64,000 nucleotides of DNA, taken from contig NZ_CAWLFA010000001.1 of the NCBI RefSeq assembly GCF_963860125.1, forward strand, positions 310,001 through 374,000. Direction: 5' to 3'. Of this stretch, positions 62,151-64,000 are shown in pieces. The position numbers were made by a program, and so were the translations under genes. Position 1 is the first letter of the stretch. The number at the start of each line of letters is the position of its first letter. This stretch comes from Picosynechococcus sp. PCC 7002. GTDB taxonomy: Bacteria > Cyanobacteriota > Cyanobacteriia > Cyanobacteriales > MRBY01. The notes under the pieces were generated by a model that saw nothing but the letters and a program-made list of their open reading frames with translations, was not told the origin of the DNA and did no database searches.

Positions 62151-63191
62151 TTAGCTTTCGGCAAAAATGTACTTGCGCAATTCTGCCGGATTCGGTTCGG
62201 GACTACTTTCAGCGAAGGTCACAGACTCATTTACAACTTCTTGAATTTTCTTCTCAATCGCCTTTAGTTCCTCGGCGGTAGCCAAGCCCCGATTGGTGAC
62301 AAATTTTTCAAAGCGTTTAATTGGATCCCGCTGGGCCCAGAATTCTTTTTCTTCAGCAGACCGCAATTCGTCGGGATCGGCGAGGGAGTGACCCCGGAAG
62401 CGGTAGGTTAGTGCTTCGATCAAAGTTGGCCCTTCTCCGGCTCTGGCTCTGGCCACGGCTTTTTGGGCTACATCCCGCATCGCCAACACATCCATCCCGT
62501 CCACTTCATAGCCGGGCATCCCAAACACACTTGCTTTCTTATAAATCTCCGGCTGGGACGTTGCCCGTTCATGGGCCATACCGATCGCCCACTTGTTGTT
62601 TTCTACGACGAATAAAATCGGCAATTTCCAGAGGGCCGCCATGTTTAAAGTTTCAAAAAACTGACCATTGTTGGACGTCCCATCCCCGAAGAAACAAGCC
62701 GTCACATTATCAGCATTTTTATTGCCCATCACTTCCTGGCGGTATTTACTTTGGAGAGCCGCACCTGCCGCCACAGGAATACCTTCCCCGATAAACGCAT
62801 AGCCCCCCAGGAGACCATGCTCTTTTGAAAACATGTGCATCGAGCCGCCCCGACCCTTGCTGCAGCCTGTCTCTTTCCCAAACAGTTCCGCCATTACTTC
62901 CCGTGCGGGAACCCCAGCGCTGAGGGCGTGGACGTGGTCACGGTAGGTACTACAAACAAAATCTTCTCCCTGCCGCATTGAGCGAATCACCCCAGTGGAA
63001 ACCGCTTCCTGACCGTTGTAGAGGTGAACAAAGCCAAACATTTTGCCACGGTAATACATCTCAGCACACTTATCCTCGAACAAGCGTCCTAAGGTCATAT
63101 CTTCGTAGAGCATGAGGGCTTCTTCTTTGGTGATCTCTACCGAAGAACTATCAAATTCTGGGGCTGTCCGTTCTTTATGCATCATTAACAT
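62151..63191 (-). CDS. pdhA: Pyruvate dehydrogenase E1 alpha subunit
   Basis: 346 residues (ATGs two and three codons later are alternatives). With PdhB it decarboxylates pyruvate using thiamine diphosphate and passes the acetyl group to E2. The ThDP motif is 'ACFFGDGTSNNGQFFETLNMAAL' (read as GDG...NN, in parts), and the substrate region is 'CSTYRDHVHALSAGVP' with 'GRGGSMHMFS'. 'RFRGHSLADPDELR' is the phosphorylation-loop counterpart in higher forms. pdhB is not adjacent, which is usual in cyanobacteria. Confidence 0.96.
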   Translation of the reverse strand: MLMMHKERTAPEFDSSSVEITKEEALMLYEDMTLGRLFEDKCAEMYYRGKMFGFVHLYNGQEAVSTGVIRSMRQGEDFVCSTYRDHVHALSAGVPAREVMAELFGKETGCSKGRGGSMHMFSKEHGLLGGYAFIGEGIPVAAGAALQSKYRQEVMGNKNADNVTACFFGDGTSNNGQFFETLNMAALWKLPILFVVENNKWAIGMAHERATSQPEIYKKASVFGMPGYEVDGMDVLAMRDVAQKAVARARAGEGPTLIEALTYRFRGHSLADPDELRSAEEKEFWAQRDPIKRFEKFVTNRGLATAEELKAIEKKIQEVVNESVTFAESSPEPNPAELRKYIFAES

Positions 63192-63460
63192 TCAGGATTT
63201 TTCGGTTAGTCTTATGAGTCGATCACGCGGCGCGAGGGCTGTGTGAAATCTGCAGTAACAGTTTAGAATCAAATTGACTTCCATAGAAGCAAAGCATCAT
63301 CGGTTCAATCGCTTAGCAATCAACAAACCAGAGGGTCTGAGGTCTATGTTCTAAGGATTGCGGGGCTCGGTAACGCTACAGCGTGCAACCTATGGTGTTT
63401 AAAATTCTTTGGTTAATATAACCTTAATTGACCTGACTTTTGCTGATAGGAAAGTAAACT

Positions 63461-64000
63461 GTGCGCATTCCGCTCGACTATTACCGCATCCTATGCGTCC
63501 CCGCCAAGGCAACCACTGCCCAAATTACCCAAGCCTATCGCGATCGCCTCTCCCAATTTCCCCGTCGCGAACATAATGCCTTGGCCATTGAGGCCCGCAA
63601 CCGGATTATCGAGCAAGCCTTTGAGGTGTTATCCCAAACAGAAACCCGCGCCGTCTACGACCATGAGCTGTCGGGCAATATGTTTCGTTCCCTCGTCCCC
63701 AGCCGTCCGAAACTGCCTTTTCCCGATCGCCCCTCCAGTGACACAGAGTTAGAAGCCCTGACAGCCCACCAACCAACCATTGACATCGCGGAAAAAGATT
63801 TACTGGGGGGACTGCTGTTACTCCTCGACCTGGGGGAGTACGAATTAGTGCTGAAGTGGGCTGCCCCCTACCTCAAGGGCAAAGGCAAGCTGGTCAAGGA
63901 AGGGAAATTTGGGGCCGTCGAAATCGTCGAGCAAGAACTACGGCTTTGTTTGGCCCTGGCCCACTGGGAATTGAGCCGGGAACAGTGGCTCCAACAACAT
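63461..64000 (+). CDS. ftn2: Cell-division protein Ftn2/ZipN (ARC6 homologue), N-terminal part
   Basis: The first 180 residues run off the right edge. The start is GTG 63461 with AGGAAA about 7 bases upstream. A J-domain-like region opens the protein ('RIPLDYYRILCVPAKATTAQ', 'ITQAYRDRLSQFPRREHN', 'QAFEVLSQTETRAVYDHEL'); the usual HPD is absent, as in ARC6/Ftn2. The following segment ('LLGGLLLLLDLGEYELVLKW') is the next conserved block. Ftn2 anchors FtsZ and recruits divisome proteins at the inner membrane; the membrane helix lies beyond the edge. Confidence 0.92.
   Translation, partial: MRIPLDYYRILCVPAKATTAQITQAYRDRLSQFPRREHNALAIEARNRIIEQAFEVLSQTETRAVYDHELSGNMFRSLVPSRPKLPFPDRPSSDTELEALTAHQPTIDIAEKDLLGGLLLLLDLGEYELVLKWAAPYLKGKGKLVKEGKFGAVEIVEQELRLCLALAHWELSREQWLQQH

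Overview
The window is a chromosomal segment of a unicellular marine-type cyanobacterium. The octamer GCGATCGC (HIP1) occurs dozens of times, in and between genes, and the genes include oxygenic-photosynthesis and cyanobacterial markers: psbU, ndhS, a PetL-like small protein, vipp1, an nblB-like HEAT gene, a FtsH2-type ftsH, ftn2/zipN and a Cdv3-like gene. Gene content and sequence style fit Synechococcus sp. PCC 7002 (Picosynechococcus) or a close relative; that species call is an inference. I saw no rRNA, tRNA, CRISPR array or transposase.

Layout. 1-7.2 kb: aminotransferase (cut by the window edge), thioredoxin, vipp1, a possible structured RNA, a receiver-kinase hybrid, trpB, a HAS-barrel protein with ndhS, a sigma-like protein and a glyoxalase-like membrane protein. 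7.2-12 kb: nadB, then a stress-type cluster (dps, a glycine-zipper/ChaB fusion, a coiled-coil protein) and a DUF4079 protein. 12.1-18 kb: folK-folB-pteridine-reductase-like operon, bioB-bioY, lspA and a PotD-like lipoprotein. 18-26 kb: a Gfo/Idh oxidoreductase, cdv3-like, coaD, purC, bamA/omp85, lpxC, a 1-Cys peroxiredoxin and psbU. 26-36.2 kb: an M50-like membrane protease, rpe, a K+ channel, argD, a B12-binding radical SAM protein, fbp, and malQ with a DUF1818 gene. The carbon-metabolism genes rpe, fbp and malQ serve the Calvin cycle and glycogen use.

36.2-39.3 kb is an AT-rich accessory island that looks foreign among its neighbours. It holds three genes on one strand: a PD-(D/E)xK nuclease fused to a ParA ATPase, a ParB-like protein with a C-terminal SAP/Rho-N-like end joined to the first gene by a TAATG overlap, and a NERD nuclease with a zinc ribbon whose 5' end carries an apparent single-base frameshift. 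This is my best candidate for an undescribed system, possibly DNA defence or DNA maintenance. No functional proof is visible in the sequence.

39.3-47.3 kb: a rhomboid protease, an orphan putative selenate/phosphonate-binding lipoprotein, gloA, a GluR0-like ligand-gated channel, pbpC and hupE. 47.4-64 kb: an EF-G paralogue, a TrmH/SpoU-type methyltransferase, panC/cmk fusion, rlpA, purM, a CBS protein, nblB-like, petL-like, ftsH, an EamA transporter, gcvH, a 40-residue membrane protein, pepP, pdhA and the 5' part of ftn2.

Transcription units are mostly short. Several convergent or tandem neighbours overlap by 8 to 76 bases, and many units end in clear intrinsic terminators, one of them built around a HIP1 site.
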